Shown here: positions 15,841 through 23,852 of the stretch, in pieces
How the letters are laid out: the number at the start of each line of letters is the position of its first letter
How positions within the stretch are numbered: position 1 is the first letter of the stretch
From: Vibrio proteolyticus NBRC 13287
Lineage (GTDB): Bacteria; Pseudomonadota; Gammaproteobacteria; Enterobacterales; Vibrionaceae
DNA length: 64,000 nucleotides
NCBI RefSeq assembly: GCF_000467125.1
Contig: NZ_BATJ01000008.1
Location: 1 to 64,000 of the forward strand
Reading direction: 5' to 3'
Notes under the pieces: generated by a model
The model's input: only the letters and a program-made list of their open reading frames with translations
Database searches by the model: none
Told to the model about the DNA's origin: nothing
Position numbers and translations under genes: made by a program

Positions 15841-15876
15841 TGTTGCCCCGATAAATTGACAATCTAGAGTTCTAAA

Positions 15877-16302
15877 ATGATAAGAAAGTACAATTCAAAT
15901 GACTTAGATTCAGTCCTTAAAATCTGGCTTGAAGCATCTGTTAAAGCTCATGATTTTGTCTCGGCTGACTTTTGGGAGTCTCAAGTTGAGAGCATGCGTA
16001 ATGTTTATATCCCAGCGTCAGAAGTTTTCGTATACGAAATCGAGTCGAAAATAGTCGGCTTTTATGCGTTGTATGAAAACAACTTGGCAGCTATATTCGT
16101 GTTTCCTGCATTTCAGGGGCAAGGTATCGGTAAGCAATTGTAAAGTCATGCTAAAGCACAAAGAGCGATATTGAGCCTTTCCGTATATAAGGAAAATCAG
16201 GCTAGTTATCAGTTCTATCTGTCTCAAGGCTTTACAGTCGTCAGTGAGCAATGTGACGAGCATACGGGACACCCAGAGTACACAATGAGTTCGGGCACAT
16301 AA
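15877..16302 (+). pseudogene. GNAT family N-acetyltransferase with in-frame stop
   Basis: The reading frame from ATG 15877 to TAA 16302 (141 codons) is a complete GNAT except for a TAA at 16141-16143, codon 89. Before the stop: MIRKYNSNDLDSVLKIWLEAS and the acetyl-CoA loop FPAFQGQGIGKQL. After it, in the same frame: KAQRAILSLSVYKENQASYQFYL, the normal end of the fold. No shift is needed, so this is a nonsense change, and the short product would lack part of the binding site. The terminal stop overlaps attC site 24. Confidence 0.8.
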
Positions 16303-16424
16303 CAAGGCGTTTAAGAGGGATTCTCAACGCTTGGCAGTTTTGGTTCAAAGTTCAGCTTTTATGTTTATGGCACAATGGTTTAAGTTGGGCGGCATCGCGT
16401 TGTTCACCCCTTAACGCGGCGTTA
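16300..16424 (+). repeat. attC site 24
   Basis: 125 bp, family A; starts TAACAAGGCG, ends GCGGCGTTA. Last complete, normal-looking site of the array. Confidence 0.88.
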
Positions 16425-16474
16425 GGCGCCAACGAATAATCGAGGACTAATGATTGATTAAGCAACATGAAAGT

Positions 16475-16893
16475 ATGATCCATCCAGATAGCAATACTAA
16501 GCTATGGAGATATATGGATTTTACAAAGTTATTGTACTTGTTGAAAAGCGAACTCTTGTATTTCCAAATGCAAACTCTTTTGAAGACCCTTACGAGGGAA
16601 CTTGGCCACAAGCTAGCTTTGACATTTTAACCAAAGAAGGGCGCTTTCCTGAAGATACGGTGGGGCAACTAATTTCCGGGCTCCAAAACCTGAAGAAAGA
16701 AATGTTCATTAGCTGTTGGTATATGAGCGAACATGAATCAGCTGCTATGTGGGATTTATATTTAAGTAGTAAAGAAGGTGTCGCGATTCAAACTAATACC
16801 GATACACTTTGTAGTGAATTAAATAATTCAGATATTGACATTTATGTAAGCAAAGTTAGTTATTTAGACTACGATAAACAACCTGTACCTTGA
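16475..16893 (+). pseudogene. DUF2971 family protein gene, frameshifted and cut by an IS
   Basis: Frame one from ATG 16475 reads MIHPDSNTKLWRYMDFTKLLYLL; the expected continuation EKRTLVFPNANSFEDPYEGTWP is in another frame (16504-16893). Insertion of a single G near 16543 would join them, so a one-base deletion is likely. The second part holds FISCWYMSEHESAAMWDLYLSSKEGVAIQ, typical of DUF2971. It stops at the left end of an IS256-family element (the TGA is partly IS sequence), losing roughly the C-terminal half. Non-functional on two counts. DUF2971 proteins are of unknown activity and frequent in mobile DNA. Confidence 0.75.
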
Positions 16894-17766
16894 GACTGTC
16901 CTGATTTCTGTGTAATTGTCTAAGCTTAAGCCTTAAAAAGGCTAAGGATAGACAACATGGATAAGAAAGCACTTGAAGCGTTTGCTCGTGAAGCTGCCAA
17001 ATCCATCAAGACAGAGTCCGATCTTGATGACTTCCGCAAAATGTTAACCAAGGTGACCGTCGAAACCGCGCTCAATGCTGAGCTTGATGAGCACCTTGGC
17101 TACGAAAAGCACGCGACTAAACCCAGCTCAAACTCCCGTAATGGCTACTCATCTAAGTCGATTATCACTGATGATGGCGAGGTTCCTATTGATGTGCCGC
17201 GCGACCGAGATGCGAGCTTTGAACCCAAGTTGGTTCGTAAGCACCAGACTCGATTCCAGTCCATGGATGACAAGATCTTAAGCCTGTACGCTAAAGGAAT
17301 GACAACCAGGGAAATCGTCGCCACGTTCAAAGAAATGTACGACGCCGATGTCTCGCCCACGTTGATATCTAAAGTCACGGACGCTGTTCTGGAGCAAGTT
17401 ATCGAGTGGCAGTCTCGTCCTCTGGACGCCAAGTACCCTCAAATTAGCCGCTCTTGGACAGCCCATTGGGATAACCTCAATACCTTGTTTAATTACCCTG
17501 AGGACATCAGGAGAGCGATCTACACGACCAACGCCATCGAGTCTTTGAACAGTGTGATTAGAAAAGCCATCAAAAAACGTAAGCTGTTCCCAACGGATGA
17601 ATCGGCAAGGAAAGTGATCTTCTTAGCGATCCAGGATGCTTCCAAGAAGTGGACGATGCCCATCAGAAACTGGCGACAAGCCCTGAACCGCTTTATGATT
17701 ATGTTCGAAGGTAGACTTACAGATTATATGTAACCAAGACAGTTACACAGAATTATTTATAGGCTC
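16892..17766 (+). mobile_element. IS256-family element with internal deletion
   Basis: Bounded by imperfect inverted repeats: left end GAGACTGTCCTGATTTCTGT at 16892, right end its near-complement finishing GGCTC at 17766; TTCTGTGTAA is shared by both. At about 875 bp it is far shorter than full IS256-type elements (about 1.3 kb). No target duplication is visible: the left flank is inside a DUF2971 gene and the right flank is the middle of an attC, so an adjacent deletion probably followed insertion. Confidence 0.82.
16957..17733 (+). pseudogene. IS256-family transposase, in-frame deletion of the catalytic core
   Basis: 258 aa, open throughout. Residues 1-157 match the N-terminal part of IS256-type (Mutator-like) transposases: LTKVTVETALNAELDEHLGYE, RNGYSSKSI, GEVPIDVPRDRDASFEP, FQSMDDKILSLYAKGMTTREI. 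At WQSRPLDAKYPQISRSW the chain jumps to the region usually preceding HWDNLNTLFNYP, then ends normally (TTNAIESLNSVIRKAIKKRKLFP). About 140-150 residues with the first two catalytic Asp are missing; in full-length relatives both break points read like D-x-KYP, so recombination between short direct repeats encoding KYP is likely. Not catalytically competent; it might bind ends or be moved in trans. Confidence 0.85.
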
Positions 17767-17803
17767 ATTCGCAACGCGTGGCATTTTCACTATGCGTTGG
17801 TTT
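17767..17803 (+). repeat. attC remnant abutting the IS
   Basis: Internal piece of a family B attC (ATTCGCAACGCGTGGCATTT onward) directly at the IS right end; the 5' core (about 20 bp) is missing and the 3' half is replaced by another attC starting at 17803. Confidence 0.7.
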
Positions 17804-17921
17804 AAGCGTTTAAGAGGGATTCTTAATGCTTGGTGGTTTTGGTCCAAAGTTTAGTTTTTTGTTTATGGAACAAGGATTTAAGTTGGGTTCTGTAGCGTTG
17901 TTACCCCTTAACGCAGCGTTA
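17803..17921 (+). repeat. degenerate attC site 25
   Basis: 119 bp, family A-like. Starts TAAGCGTTTAAGAGGG where a normal site has TAACAAAGCG, so the left core is damaged; ends GCAGCGTTA. Inner arms carry several mismatches (TTCTTAATGC). Confidence 0.7.
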
Positions 17922-18034
17922 TGTGCTAATGGATTAACATGCAGTTTCGATTCAAATCTGAAGATATTTTTTGTACCTGTTGTTGCGTATGACGTTGAGG
18001 GGAAACCTTGGTGGCGTTTCTGGTAAAACGTACA
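17922..18034 (+). other. remnant cassette without intact gene
   Basis: 113 bp between the last two attC sites. Only very short frames (a 17-codon ATG frame at 17939 and a second open piece ending at 18026) are seen; probably the leftovers of a deleted gene. Confidence 0.6.
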
Positions 18035-18149
18035 TAACAACGCGTTTAAGATAGATCCCCAACGCCTGGCATTTTTGCGTTGGCTTTTGTGTTTACGGCA
18101 CAATCGTTGAGGTTCAGTGACAGCGTTGCTCACCTCTTAATACGCGTTA
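18035..18149 (+). repeat. terminal attC site 26, end of the cassette array
   Basis: 115 bp, degenerate family A (TAACAACGCG start, AATACGCGTTA end). No attC-like sequence was found after this point, so the array ends at about 18150. Confidence 0.75.
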
Positions 18150-18294
18150 TATGTCCTTTTTTGAATAACTAATAAAATTATAATAAATGTAACTTTCGAT
18201 GCATATGTTCATACTTTCGTTCACTAAACTTTCAGTGTCTGTATGAGTACAGGTCTGAGTTTACTAGGTTTAACAAACCAGAAGGAACACATAG

Positions 18295-18426
18295 ATGAGA
18301 GTATTGATTATATTGCTGGCTACATTTTTATTTGTGTGTCTCCCCCTGTTGGCTGTATTCACTAGAGCTGATGGGGAAGCGCGACCTAAACTTCAACATG
18401 CCAACATATTCAAGAGAGAGTTATAG
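18295..18426 (+). CDS. 43-aa secreted or membrane peptide
   Basis: ATG 18295 behind AGAAGGAACAC, TAG at 18424-18426. Residues 3-22 are a hydrophobic signal-like helix (VLIILLATFLFVCLPLLAVF), then a short polar tail ending KRE-L. Good ribosome site and composition support a real small protein; a truncated remnant of a longer gene is the alternative. Confidence 0.5.
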   Translation: MRVLIILLATFLFVCLPLLAVFTRADGEARPKLQHANIFKREL

Positions 18427-18520
18427 AACTTGGTATTTTCGTCAGATGTTGTAATCACAGCGCATTGGTCTGGGTTTGCTGGTATTGAATGAACGACGCC
18501 TGAATAGTTAGGGGAATTAC

Positions 18521-19379
18521 ATGAAAAAGCTTATCGTTGCTGTTGTTTTTATCATTTCGATTAAAGCATTGGCGGGCGTAAAGGCTCCAGAAATGAGTGA
18601 TGAAAATGGATATGTTGAGCCTTTCAAAATGTTTGACAATGTGTACTACGTTGGCGATCGGTGGGTTTCGTCGTATGTTGTCGAGACATCATCTGGCTTG
18701 GTCATCATAGACTCGCTCGATTTTCCATACAGCAAGTGGATACCCATCAACCTCAAAAAAATGGGGTTAGAGGGAAAGCCAGTCACTCACATCTTAGTCA
18801 CTCACGGGCATTCCGATCATGTAGGAGGCGCGGAGTATCTCCAGTCTCTATATGGCGCCAGTGTGATTATGACTAAAAAAGCACTTGAGTTGGCTATAGA
18901 GCAAGCTGATAAAAGTCGCGGCGAGCACAAGTTCCTGCCCCCTGAAGTACAATGGTTTGCCCAAGACCGATCCAGTATTGTGCTCGGAGATACTCAGTTT
19001 ACCGTCTATATTACGCCAGGCCATACAGAGGGCGATTTGTCCATAGACTTCATGGTGAAAGATAATGGCCAATTGTATCGTGCGTTTGTCGTGGGGGGGC
19101 ATGGAGTCAATTTTCAAGACCCTCACCTCATGAAGACGTTTTTTTGCGAGTATGGCCCGAATCAGGAAGTTGGCCGCTGAAGAGCCGTCAGTCGTAGTTA
19201 ATCTGGCAAATCATCCGCACAAAAATAACTTGTTTGCCAATCGAGACAGGAAAACTACGACCAGCGCATTGAACCCGTTTATTGATGAAGACAGTTTTTT
19301 TCGGTTTATACAGCAGCAAGTCAAGCTCGCAACGGAAAAACTGAATGAGGCATCTGATATGATCGCTTCAGAAAATTAA
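18521..19379 (+). pseudogene. metallo-beta-lactamase-fold hydrolase (B3-like), frameshifted
   Basis: ATG 18521 behind AGGGGAATT. Residues 1-18 are a signal peptide (KKLIVAVVFIISIKALAG). The zinc motif THGHSDHVGG is near residue 93-102, the second His in ITPGHTEGD near 166 and the third in VGGHGVNF near 191. The first frame ends at 19180 with an unrelated tail; the expected continuation ASMARIRKLAAEEPSVVVNL is in the next frame, open to 19379. Removing one T from the T7 run at 19139-19145 restores a protein of about 285 aa. The layout (periplasmic, GGHG, C-terminal ANHP) is that of subclass B3-like proteins; lactamase activity cannot be assumed. Confidence 0.8.
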
Positions 19380-19508
19380 CAAGTCGACAAAACCAAACGC
19401 GGACTAAGGTATACCCGATATCTATCCGCTAAATCGTTGGAACCCAGTTTTTGAATATCATGAAACTTGGAAGCTGTATCGTAATACCGAAGAGCAGAGG
19501 GAACATAG

Positions 19509-19721
19509 ATGGAGTTTACAATCACTCGAATAACCACACACATAGGTATCTTCAAGTTGGCTGGTGTCCTTTCTGGTCACAATGATGAGGTTACTATTCA
19601 CTATTCTAGTGTTGAGTTTATGGGGACGGATGGTTGGGTTGCCATTAATAGTGAGTCAACCGCAGGTTTATCCATCTTGAAAGCCATCGAAGGGGATGTG
19701 ATTCGACATTTAACCCATTAG
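19509..19721 (+). CDS. 70-aa hypothetical protein
   Basis: ATG 19509 behind AGAGGGAACAT. Beta-rich soluble chain (MEFTITRITTHIGIFKLAGVLSG at the start, WVAINSES later). No family recognised. Support is the ribosome site and its resemblance to that of the peptide at 18295. Confidence 0.4.
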   Translation: MEFTITRITTHIGIFKLAGVLSGHNDEVTIHYSSVEFMGTDGWVAINSESTAGLSILKAIEGDVIRHLTH

Positions 19722-19781
19722 CACCTGCACTTATCGATGCTGGATACTATTTTAGTGCGATGCGGCAGATTGCGTGCAGAT

Positions 19782-19812
19782 CAAAAACGGCCCGTTAAAA
19801 GTAGTGGGCCGT
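19782..19812 (-). terminator. rho-independent terminator for the gene at 19832-20062
   Basis: On the minus strand, stem ACGGCCC/GGGCCGT (19806-19812 with 19787-19793) followed by a T5 run. Confidence 0.75.
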
Positions 19813-19831
19813 GTCAGTGATAGCAAGCGAA

Positions 19832-20062
19832 TCAATATTCAGGAGTTTCCAACAGTTTAATCGCACTATCCACGGCATTGTTAATACTTTGGCTACTTTC
19901 CAGCTTACCCGAACTTGCCGGTCCGAGAGCACAGGCGTATAAGGCCAATTGTTTATCGAAAGGCAAATCCAACTGCTCGTAAAGATTTTGTCGGATTTGT
20001 GCGTGCTGTTCTGGTTCTTGGCTTGTCAGGCGAATCAAAGTTTCGTAAATCAAAGTTTTCAT
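19832..20062 (-). CDS. 76-aa conserved-looking hypothetical protein
   Basis: ATG at 20062 (minus strand) behind AAAAGGAAATAAC, followed by its own terminator. All-helical, cytoplasmic (TLIYETLIRLTSQEPEQHAQ, later QSINNAVDSAIKLLE). No family recognised, but gene signals on both ends make it credible. Confidence 0.65.
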   Translation of the reverse strand: MKTLIYETLIRLTSQEPEQHAQIRQNLYEQLDLPFDKQLALYACALGPASSGKLESSQSINNAVDSAIKLLETPEY

Positions 20063-20447
20063 GTTATTTCCTTTTTATTGTACTTAATGCATATCGATTG
20101 TATCTGTTTTAGATTGGCAGATCGCGAGCAACAATCACATAACAAAACCTTGATACTTGGCTTTCTATCCAAAGTGTCATGGCATGATGAGATTTGCTCT
20201 CTTGTCTGCGTATGTTGGGAAAATAACGTTGGATGAGTAAGGCGAGCGCTGGTGGAGGTTTTCCGTTATTGCTATAGAGCGTAAATTTGGAAGCGTTTTG
20301 AGAAGGCTAATGATGATAGTGCAGCGGAGGTGCATTCGTGAGCGAAATGTATTTATCATTGGTGACGTTGGACACTGAAGGAAGCGTTGCGCCACGCCTG
20401 TTAGTATGACACCGTGTGGGGATGAAGAACCGGAACTTGTGAACAAT
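20063..20447. other. intergenic region between 76-aa gene and LprI-like gene
   Basis: Divergent promoter region. A 23-codon frame from GTG 20338 to TGA 20409, with GCGGAGG eight bases upstream, could be a leader peptide or a gene remnant. Nothing else recognised. Confidence 0.4.
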
Positions 20448-20867
20448 ATGAAGATGAAATACGGGGCCGTGTTGCTGTCGTCATTGCTGACTACATCAGT
20501 ATTGGCTACCTCAGGTGAGATCGACTGTGCCAAGGCGGCAACAAATTATGAGGTGAACCATTGTGCATCGATTGAGCTTGAACAGGCACAGGAAGAGTTA
20601 CAACGTTATCTCAAAACCAGCTTGGACCTCAATCAAGATGACAGAGAGTTGTCTCAGGCTATCTTAAATGCGCAGCAGAGTTGGGAGCAATATTACGAGG
20701 CTCATTGCCAGGCAATCCTCACCAAATGGCGAGAGGGTACGATTCGAACAACCATGGTATTGACGTGTAAAACACAGCTGACCAAACTGCGTACCCATGA
20801 ACTCTGGGCGAGTTTTCTGACTTATGTCGACAACACATCGCCAGAACTGCCTGAACCACAAATGTGA
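20448..20867 (+). CDS. LprI/DUF1311-like periplasmic protein
   Basis: 139 aa from ATG 20448; a second ATG lies at 20454. Residues 1-21 are a signal peptide (KYGAVLLSSLLTTSVLA), mature start near TSGEIDCAKA. The layout C-x-K/A...NHC...EL..A...L, then LNAQQSWEQYYEAHCQA and a late VLTCKTQLTKLRTHEL, fits the lysozyme-inhibitor LprI-type N-terminal domain (DUF1311), which is small, helical and has paired cysteines. Role is inferred from family only. Ribosome site is weak. Confidence 0.75.
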   Translation: MKMKYGAVLLSSLLTTSVLATSGEIDCAKAATNYEVNHCASIELEQAQEELQRYLKTSLDLNQDDRELSQAILNAQQSWEQYYEAHCQAILTKWREGTIRTTMVLTCKTQLTKLRTHELWASFLTYVDNTSPELPEPQM

Positions 20868-20901
20868 TGCGGCCAACTTTTTAGACCTTGGAATATATAG
20901 A

Positions 20902-21324
20902 ATGAAACAATCAATTGTTCATATCGCACTAGTTGTTCGGGACTATGATGAGGCGTTAGATTTTTACATCAACAAACTTAAGTTTGAGCTGATAGAAGAT
21001 ACGTATCAACCAGAGCAAGATAAGCGTTGGGTGGTGGTGTCACCGCCAGGCTCTCAAGGTGCGACGCTGTTGCTGGCTAAAGCATCCAAACCAGAGCAGC
21101 TTTCATATATCGGTAACCAGTCCGGCGGACGGGTATTTCTGTTTCTCAATACCGATGACTTCTGGCGCGATTATAATCGCATGGTGGCAGACGGTATCGA
21201 ATTTGTTCGCGATCCTCAGCAGCAAGAGTACGGCATGGTCGCCGTGTTTCGCGATCTGTATGGCAACTTATGGGATTTGTTGCAGTTAAACGATAGTCAT
21301 CCTATTTTGGCCAGAACACAATAA
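20902..21324 (+). CDS. VOC (glyoxalase/bleomycin-resistance fold) family protein
   Basis: 140 aa from ATG 20902; the longer frame from 20824 overlaps the upstream gene. Two beta-alpha-beta-beta-beta modules: VHIALVVRDYDEALDFYINKLKFELIED and, in the second half, GRVFLFLNTDDFWRDYNRMVADGIEFVRDP, then YGMVAVFRDLYGNLWDLLQL. Candidate metal ligands are H7, E/Q in the strands and D in LYGNLWD. Substrate unknown. Followed at once by a strong terminator. Confidence 0.88.
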   Translation: MKQSIVHIALVVRDYDEALDFYINKLKFELIEDTYQPEQDKRWVVVSPPGSQGATLLLAKASKPEQLSYIGNQSGGRVFLFLNTDDFWRDYNRMVADGIEFVRDPQQQEYGMVAVFRDLYGNLWDLLQLNDSHPILARTQ

Positions 21325-21347
21325 AATCAAGTCATCTACATTAAGTT

Positions 21348-21373
21348 GGCCTCCATGCGGAGGCCTTTCTTTT
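21348..21373 (+). terminator. rho-independent terminator after the VOC gene
   Basis: GGCCTCC-ATGC-GGAGGCC stem (21348-21365) followed by TTTCTTTT. Confidence 0.88.
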
Positions 21374-21453
21374 ATTATTTCGGCGTCTTAAGGGAATATT
21401 AAGTTTTGTTCATTAGCATCAGGTTGAATAATTCAACGACAAGGAACGATCTA

Positions 21454-21732
21454 ATGAAGCGAATCACTCTTGGCTTGGCTTTCTGTATTTTATTTGGCAG
21501 TTCATCGGTAGCGTTGGCTGACCCAACCTGTACAGCGCAGCCAGAGGTACAGTGGCTCTCCATCGAAGATGCTAAATTGAAAGTAGAAGAAATGGGGTAC
21601 CGAATTAAAGAGTTTAAGAAGACCGGTACGGGTTGCTACGAGTTGTATGGTTACACTGCCAAAGACAAGCGGATAGAGATTTATTTCGACCCGACCAATA
21701 TGAACAAAGTAAAGGTCGAGATGGATGACTGA
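21454..21732 (+). CDS. small periplasmic PepSY-type protein
   Basis: 92 aa from ATG 21454 behind AAGGAACG. Signal peptide residues 1-22 (ITLGLAFCILFGSSSVALA), then a PepSY-like domain: EVQWLSIEDAKLKVEEMGYRIKEFKKTGTGCYELYGY and IEIYFDPTNMNKVKVE. Its stop overlaps the start of the cytochrome b561 gene by eight bases. PepSY plus cytochrome b561 pairs suggest a role next to a membrane electron carrier. Exact job unknown. Confidence 0.82.
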   Translation: MKRITLGLAFCILFGSSSVALADPTCTAQPEVQWLSIEDAKLKVEEMGYRIKEFKKTGTGCYELYGYTAKDKRIEIYFDPTNMNKVKVEMDD

Positions 21733-22225
21733 GCCGTTTAAATGGGATTGGGTCGTGAAAGCGACCCATTGGACTTCTGCAATACTTTTTATGGCGAATT
21801 TCTTTGTTCTTGAAAAGGGTGGTCAGTGGCACGAATGGGCGGGTTATCTCATCTTGATCAGTGTGATCGTCCGTTTGATATGGGGGATGCTCACGGCATC
21901 GCCGGCGCGTTTAAGCCACTTTGCTCCCAATCCAGCAAAGGCTGTCCGTCATTTGATGGATGTATATCTGTTTCGTCAAGACAAACATAATGGACATAAT
22001 CCCGCTGGCGCCATCATGGTCTGGGTATTGTGGAGCTTGCTGATCGCGACCGCTAGCTCGGGGTGGGGGATGGAAACGGACTATTTTTGGGGTTCTGACT
22101 GGTTAGAAGAGGTACATGAAACCTTAGCGAATCTGACGATGGTTGCTGTTGCCATTCATGTGGCTGCTGTCATTCTCATGACCAAGCTGACCAGAAAAGC
22201 GTACCTAAGGTCAATGTTACCTTGA
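21725..22225 (+). CDS. cytochrome b561-type membrane protein
   Basis: 166 aa, ATG 21725 overlapping the upstream gene. Four hydrophobic helices with histidines placed for haem: THWTSAILFMANFF near residue 15, WHEWAGYLILISVIVRLIWG near 35, VWVLWSLLIATASSGWGM near 98, VHETLANLTMVAVAIHVAAVILM near 130-150. Family: bacterial cytochrome b/b561 membrane subunit (like di-haem CybB). It would carry electrons in the inner membrane, perhaps from quinol to a periplasmic acceptor; the PepSY partner is translationally coupled. Confidence 0.85.
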   Translation: MTEPFKWDWVVKATHWTSAILFMANFFVLEKGGQWHEWAGYLILISVIVRLIWGMLTASPARLSHFAPNPAKAVRHLMDVYLFRQDKHNGHNPAGAIMVWVLWSLLIATASSGWGMETDYFWGSDWLEEVHETLANLTMVAVAIHVAAVILMTKLTRKAYLRSMLP

Positions 22226-22301
22226 TGACAGGCAACATTGACTCCTCTACTGAGCCCAACTGAAATCAATGCTTGGACGGAGTATCGGCCAAACGGCTGA
22301 C

Positions 22302-22640
22302 TCAGATGAAATAGCCAGCAATGATCAGCGTACTGACCAAAGTCGACCCGACGATAATGGCGATCAGGGCATCCACAGCCATATGTTGATCACCGCGAGA
22401 GCGGTAGAGCCATAAGCCAAGCCCCACAAAAAGCAGGATGTCCAATAAGCCATGTGTCACCCAGTGGTGACCTGTGATGACTGCCAGAACATGATGCACA
22501 CTCTCGCTGCTTTCCTTAATCACCACAAGCAGCGCACTAAATACGCTGGTTAACGCGTAGGAAAGACCGAATGCAGCGGAAAACGCACCGACGTGATCGG
22601 CTTTCGATGTTTTTTCTTGATTTGCGTGTTCGTCAGACAT
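22302..22640 (-). CDS. small three-helix membrane protein, unknown
   Basis: 112 aa; ATG at 22640 with AGAAGGA eight bases upstream (a frame from 22685 has no such site). Charged N-terminal 20 residues, then hydrophobic segments near 25-45, 62-80 and 92-110 (LIAIIVGSTLVSTLIIAGYF). Histidine-rich middle (VHHVLAVITGHHWVTH) could bind haem or metal. Lies 16 bases after the gene at 22657-23115, with which it forms a two-gene operon. No family recognised. Confidence 0.7.
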   Translation of the reverse strand: MSDEHANQEKTSKADHVGAFSAAFGLSYALTSVFSALLVVIKESSESVHHVLAVITGHHWVTHGLLDILLFVGLGLWLYRSRGDQHMAVDALIAIIVGSTLVSTLIIAGYFI

Positions 22641-22656
22641 GATTGCGATCCTTCTG

Positions 22657-23115
22657 TTAGGTGGCGAGTAAGGCGGCTTTGACACCCATGGTGATCACCG
22701 CGCCCGAGCCTTCCATCGCCAGCGTGAGGATGATGATGAGAGCCGATGTCCAAAGGGTTAACTTCCTTTTAGACGAGTGGCTGGACGTGTCACAAAGCGA
22801 CATCATAGGCAGGAAGGTAGAGAGCAATAACAACATCAGAAACAGATGCTCTTTGGTTTCCATGACAAAGGAGTGCGCAAACGACCAGGGGCCTGCTTTG
22901 ATCAGTGCTTTGTCACCGCCGTAGTGAACCACATACCAATATCCACCCGCGACATAGGCTAGCCACATGAATACCGCGACCAGTGAACTTGACGTTTTGA
23001 TTCGCGATGAGCTTGCATCTGAAGAGTTCAATGTATCGACGAAAACCCACACCGCAGCAATCAGTGCGAGAATCCCGAACATCGGATGCAACATAAGTAT
23101 GAGTTCTTTGGACAT
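22657..23115 (-). CDS. four-helix membrane protein, unknown, operon partner
   Basis: 152 aa; ATG at 23115 behind AAAGGAGCG. Hydrophobic segments near residues 8-27, 43-63, 85-105 and 120-148. HPMFGILALIAAVWVF and a conserved-looking histidine pattern (H10, H64, H80, H90) recall DUF420- or cytochrome-like membrane subunits. Upstream gene of the pair with 22302-22640. Confidence 0.7.
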   Translation of the reverse strand: MSKELILMLHPMFGILALIAAVWVFVDTLNSSDASSSRIKTSSSLVAVFMWLAYVAGGYWYVVHYGGDKALIKAGPWSFAHSFVMETKEHLFLMLLLLSTFLPMMSLCDTSSHSSKRKLTLWTSALIIILTLAMEGSGAVITMGVKAALLAT

Positions 23116-23426
23116 ATCACGCTCCTTTGTGACTATCCGGTGTGGTAGCCATACACAACTTGATTACCAACTTAATACCCTTAAAATTTAGCAGGGTATT
23201 GGCGGTGTTCAACGATTTGAGCGTATATAAATCAGAATATCAGTTGGACTTATTTGACATGGTAGTCATTTTATTGATTTTAATCAGAAGCTTACCTTGA
23301 TATTTTTCTGTATTTTGGCAGGGTATGACTAACGGGTCAGGGGCGGAGCAGGCAAGGTGATAGCAAACGCTTTACCTCGATGCGTTGCATCACCTTGAAC
23401 GGTACCTGTACTACCTATTGCGGGTA
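23116..23426. other. intergenic region with two inverted repeats
   Basis: AATACCCT (23174-23181) and AGGGTATT (23193-23200) form an 8-bp inverted repeat about 60 bp upstream of the membrane gene pair, a possible operator. CAAGGTGAT (23353-23361) and ATCACCTTG (23389-23397) form a longer hairpin (inner GCAAACGC/GCGTTGC) downstream of the DUF4242 gene without a T run. Confidence 0.5.
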
Positions 23427-23705
23427 TTAAGCGGATTCTGCTGCGGTAGGGTCTATTACGGACTTGACTTCGTTGACCTGATTTACCGGGAACTCACCCA
23501 TTTCTGCGTGTTTTCGAATCAGAGATTCATCTTCAGAAATGAAAATGCAGTAAATCTTATTGGGCGTGACGAAGGTTTCCAGCCACTGAATCTTCGGCCC
23601 TAACGTTTCGAGTACACTGCATGATTTTTGCGAAATACCTTTCAGTTCTTCGGCTGAGAGATCTCCCGCTCCTTCAACTTCTCTTTCAATCACGAATTTA
23701 GGCAT
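23427..23705 (-). CDS. DUF4242 family protein
   Basis: 92 aa; ATG at 23705 behind AAGGAGG. MPKFVIEREVEGAGDLSAEEL, then CSVLETLGPKIQWLETFVTPNKIYCIFISEDESLIRKHAE, is the ferredoxin-like DUF4242 pattern (SCO4226/nickel-binding-like small proteins). Usually a dimeric alpha/beta fold; function not established. Monocistronic. Confidence 0.82.
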   Translation of the reverse strand: MPKFVIEREVEGAGDLSAEELKGISQKSCSVLETLGPKIQWLETFVTPNKIYCIFISEDESLIRKHAEMGEFPVNQVNEVKSVIDPTAAESA

Positions 23706-23852
23706 AACGGCCTCCTTAGGTTCACGTAAAGTTTAGTTCAAAAGTCTTGGTTGACTGCTGTAAGGTTGGATTCACGGGTAGCGAAAATGAGACAGCGGCG
23801 ATGAAGAATGAGGAACGCGGCACATTATGACGGCGTTTGATGATTGCGGCGG

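Noticed and set aside
17826..18026. 66-codon frame near the array end
   Set aside because: Two thirds of it is attC sequence; no start signal.
582..18149. Regularly repeated ~120-bp sequences read as a CRISPR array
   Set aside because: Repeats are long, imperfect palindromes, spaced by gene-length segments and ending in GCGTTA: attC sites, not CRISPR repeats.
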